This document shows positions 63,610 through 64,000 of a stretch of 64,000 bases of DNA, piece by piece. Source of the DNA: Drosophila pseudoobscura. Lineage: Eukaryota > Arthropoda > Insecta > Diptera > Drosophilidae. The stretch spans positions 12,090,001 to 12,154,000 of the forward strand of contig NC_046683.1 in NCBI RefSeq assembly GCF_009870125.1. The letters run 5' to 3'. Made by a program: the position numbers and the translations under genes. The notes beneath the pieces were generated by a model, which saw only the letters and a list, made by a program, of their open reading frames with translations, did no database searches and was not told the DNA's origin. Numbering within the stretch: the first letter of the stretch is position 1; every line of letters begins with the position of its first letter.

Positions 63610-63864
63610 ATGTCATTCGAGCAAGTGCTGTTTCATGGCGATAATTGTGCGACAGTCACAAATCAAACGAAATCAATGATTGCCAGCCATAAAAGAAATG
63701 CAAGAGTGAGTGTGTGCGATTTTGTGGGATGGCAGGAAGCTCAACCCCCCTCTGGAAACTCTATTCAAAGAGAACCAGTGTTGCACAAGACCGAGAAGGA
63801 GCTTAAATTTGATTTGATTAAAGACAAAGCCTTCAAGAAAAGGTCGCAAATACTTGAACAATAA
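63610..63864 (+). CDS. Possible small protein of 84 residues
   Basis: ATG at 63610 (MSFEQVLFHGDNCATVTNQT) to TAA at 63862, without repeats and ending in a Lys-rich tail (KELKFDLIKDKAFKKRSQIL). The stop codon is part of an AATAAA. It follows a GA tract. The start context is poor, there is a possible GT/AG pair inside (about 63704 to 63736), and I know no relative, so chance is a serious alternative. Confidence 0.25.
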   Translation: MSFEQVLFHGDNCATVTNQTKSMIASHKRNARVSVCDFVGWQEAQPPSGNSIQREPVLHKTEKELKFDLIKDKAFKKRSQILEQ

Positions 63865-64000
63865 AGAGTTTCCTTTTGTTTAACCATTTAAATGATAGAC
63901 CATTACGATGGTGGACCCTCTTCATGCACCCATGAGCTTGCCCCCGTTTTTGTTTTTGTTTTTGTTTTTTATTGGGTGCAACGTTTGCTGTTTGCGCCAC

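Larger units (their letters stand above)
62685..64000. other. Intergenic right end of the window
   Basis: Contains a 13-bp hairpin (62968-63002), a (GA)n tract (63546-63585), an 84-codon ORF and TTTTTG repeats at the edge. No recognised gene. Confidence 0.5.

Overview
The window is nuclear DNA from a Drosophila-type fly. Genes are split by 50-5,000 bp introns with canonical GT/AG borders, AT-, CT-, GA- and CA-rich microsatellites fill the non-coding DNA, and the recognisable proteins are Drosophila orthologues. The set dlg1, Gr10b, Gr10a, Or10a, Gs2, Evi5, Sk1 is, as I recall it, the gene neighbourhood of D. melanogaster X-chromosome region 10B (Muller element A). The proteins are close to but not identical with the melanogaster ones, and two short repeats look like the 'TATACCCTTGCAG' type of non-autonomous element common in the obscura group, so an obscura-group species is my best guess. 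This is an inference, not a measured placement.

Layout. Positions 1-18018 hold the 3' part of dlg1 on the + strand: PDZ1, PDZ2, a long Ala/Asn/Ser/Gln-rich linker, PDZ3, SH3, a set of small HOOK exons, and the guanylate-kinase-like domain. The upstream coding exons lie outside the window. Its AT-rich 3' UTR probably reaches about 20.8 kb or beyond. At 22406-25893 (+) is a two-exon gene for a 1,139-residue protein that I do not recognise and that carries two families of degenerate internal motifs. On the - strand follow three chemoreceptors in tandem: Gr10b (26953-28224), Gr10a (28651-29949) and Or10a (30708-32186). About 5 kb of intergenic DNA leads to Gs2 (glutamine synthetase 2, +), with a TATA promoter near 37553, an 11-nt alternative coding first exon at 37776 and the main body at 39355-43918. 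Evi5 (- strand, TBC Rab-GAP with a long coiled coil, seven coding exons, 808 residues) spans 48334-54993. Head-to-head with it across about 4.9 kb is Sk1 (sphingosine kinase 1, +, a single coding exon, 59851-61887). The last 2 kb is 3' UTR or intergenic DNA dense in ATCGAT words.

How the genes relate. There is no operon-like pathway here. The one functional cluster is the chemoreceptor trio; Or10a and Gr10a are known to be co-expressed in one antennal neuron class in D. melanogaster, and their tight same-strand spacing here fits that. dlg1 (septate junction, synapse and polarity scaffold), Gs2 (glutamate to glutamine), Evi5 (Rab11-linked trafficking) and Sk1 (sphingosine phosphorylation) are independent cell-biology genes.

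The observations I think most worth checking are the unrecognised repeat-bearing gene at 22.4-25.9 kb, a valine where glutamine synthetases carry a metal-binding glutamate in Gs2, possible unannotated dlg1 exons (24-nt microexon at 2960, a HOOK cassette at 15097, and a long open extension before 17200), and the ATCGAT-dense block after Sk1. All exon borders were read by eye from splice motifs and phase.
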